From: Sinotaia quadrata
Taxonomy: Eukaryota > Mollusca > Gastropoda > Architaenioglossa > Viviparidae
Assembly (NCBI GenBank): GCA_028829895.1
Contig: CM054177.1
Location: forward strand, 75,003,163 to 75,067,162
Direction: 5' to 3'
DNA length: 64,000 bases
Positions within the stretch are counted from its first letter, which is position 1. Every line of letters begins with the position of its first letter. The translations under genes and the position numbers were made by a program. The notes beneath the pieces are model-generated. The model had not been told where the DNA came from, made no database searches, and saw nothing but the letters and a program-made list of their open reading frames with translations. Below, piece after piece: positions 63,422 to 64,000 of the stretch.

Positions 63422-64000
63422 TTAACTCTTTACCGGGCGGGCATTTTCCTTTTTTTTATCTCTTTGCAGGCTAGAATTTTCAGGATTTCAGTGAGATTTA
63501 GGGTTACGTTAGCAAAAACATCATATCTTAGGTATTAGTGCATATATTTCAATGAAATAAAATGCAAAATGAAAGCAGCTTTATTAATATCCTTAATTGA
63601 AGTATACTTTCAGGTGGTAAATTTGAATCCATGCTTGAAAATATTGTCCAGTTATTGTCTGCTACAAACACTATGTACACACACTTTGTTGATGCCAGGA
63701 CACTAATCTGTCATCAGACGATCAATACATCTCTTTTTTTTGGCAGGTTGTGAATTCCTATCAAAATCATAAGTCAAAAATAAGCCTTCATTTCTGTGGC
63801 ATTAGTTTCCTCCCACCTGGATCGCCATTTTGTTTTTTCACGATTTTCAGACGTGTGTACTCGTTCGTTTATTCCGCTATCTTGTCAAATGTTTCTTCTC
63901 TGAAAAACTGGTAGAAGAAAGCCAGCTGAGTACTATCATTAGTTACAGTCACATTCAGCCCCATTTTGTTATAAATTCCGATTATTCAGTGCTAAAGTAC
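63422..64000 (-). mobile_element. piggyBac-like element, left end and partial body
   Basis: TTAA (63422-63425), the piggyBac target site, is followed by CTCTTTACCGGGCGGGCATT, which resembles piggyBac-type termini. The transposase relic lies inside. The distance from terminus to relic is too short for a full transposase C-terminus, so the copy is internally deleted. The other end is beyond the window. Confidence 0.55.
63741..63964 (-). pseudogene. Decayed piggyBac-type transposase fragment
   Basis: The minus strand in two frames shows the N-terminal part of a piggyBac (DDE_Tnp_1_7) transposase: STQLAFFYQFF, then TFDKIAE, a stop, TNEYTR; after a frame change near 63830, RWEETNATEMKAYF, a stop, LMILIGIHNLP. 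The match to the family pattern (S..DFF.LFF....L..I...TN.Y... then W..VT..EMKAF.GL.I.MG...LP) is clear. There are two in-frame stops and one frameshift, so it is inactive. The catalytic aspartates would lie further left but are not seen, implying internal deletion. Confidence 0.75.

Larger units (their letters stand above)
61380..64000 (+). other. ACSL intron 13, running off the right edge
   Basis: At least 2.6 kb of intron carrying two transposon relics (61980-63080 and 63422-64000). The next ACSL exon was not found. Confidence 0.75.

Noticed and set aside
63615..63652. Acceptor-like TTTCAG followed by GGTGGTAAATTT as a possible next ACSL exon
   Set aside because: The frame does not give the expected GYxNTDKP / PRGEI-type segment, and the region belongs to the piggyBac-like element.

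Overview
This window is AT-rich, intron-rich animal nuclear DNA. It has GT-AG introns of 0.2 to 10 kb, many minisatellites and small DNA-transposon relics. No prokaryotic gene organisation, rRNA, CRISPR array or confident tRNA gene was seen. The protein similarities and the repeat style suggest a protostome invertebrate, possibly a mollusc; that placement is inference. Nearly all long open frames outside the exons listed here are chance or repeat-derived.

Two protein-coding genes lie head to head and both run off the window. On the minus strand (8379-25109) are the first six visible coding exons of a PIX-type Rho guanine nucleotide exchange factor (ARHGEF6/ARHGEF7 family): an unusual 158-residue N-terminal extension, a typical PIX SH3 domain and the first part of the DH (RhoGEF) domain. 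The remaining exons are beyond the left edge. On the plus strand (47336-61379) are thirteen coding exons of a long-chain acyl-CoA synthetase of the ACSL3/ACSL4 type. They cover the membrane anchor, the ATP/AMP P-loop and the adenylate-binding YGLTET motif; about 200 C-terminal residues lie beyond the right edge. All splice junctions listed were phased by hand and keep the reading frame.

The roughly 18 kb between the two start regions holds no recognised gene. Its left part (about 25.0-39.4 kb) is visibly richer in CpG than the gene bodies. It carries a dense series of minisatellites (units of about 48, 33, 75, 57, 45 and 52 bp), two hAT-like miniature transposons, G-quadruplex-type G runs, a long purine tract and a cluster of CRE-like sites. 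A likely ACSL promoter, with YY1/ETS-like and CRE motifs, sits at 43.67-44.30 kb.

The most interesting signal is in ACSL intron 9. The 3' splice site plus the first 11 bases of the next exon has been tandemly copied in 35-bp units, giving a series of eight near-identical acceptors (plus one degenerate copy) of which only the last is productive. Second is the PIX N-terminal extension, which carries a PxxxPR motif (the ligand class of PIX SH3 domains) about 30 residues ahead of its own SH3 domain. Mobile-element relics include a decayed piggyBac transposase at the right edge, a 1.1-kb pogo/Tigger-like element, two smaller pogo-like relics and tRNA-SINE-like pieces.
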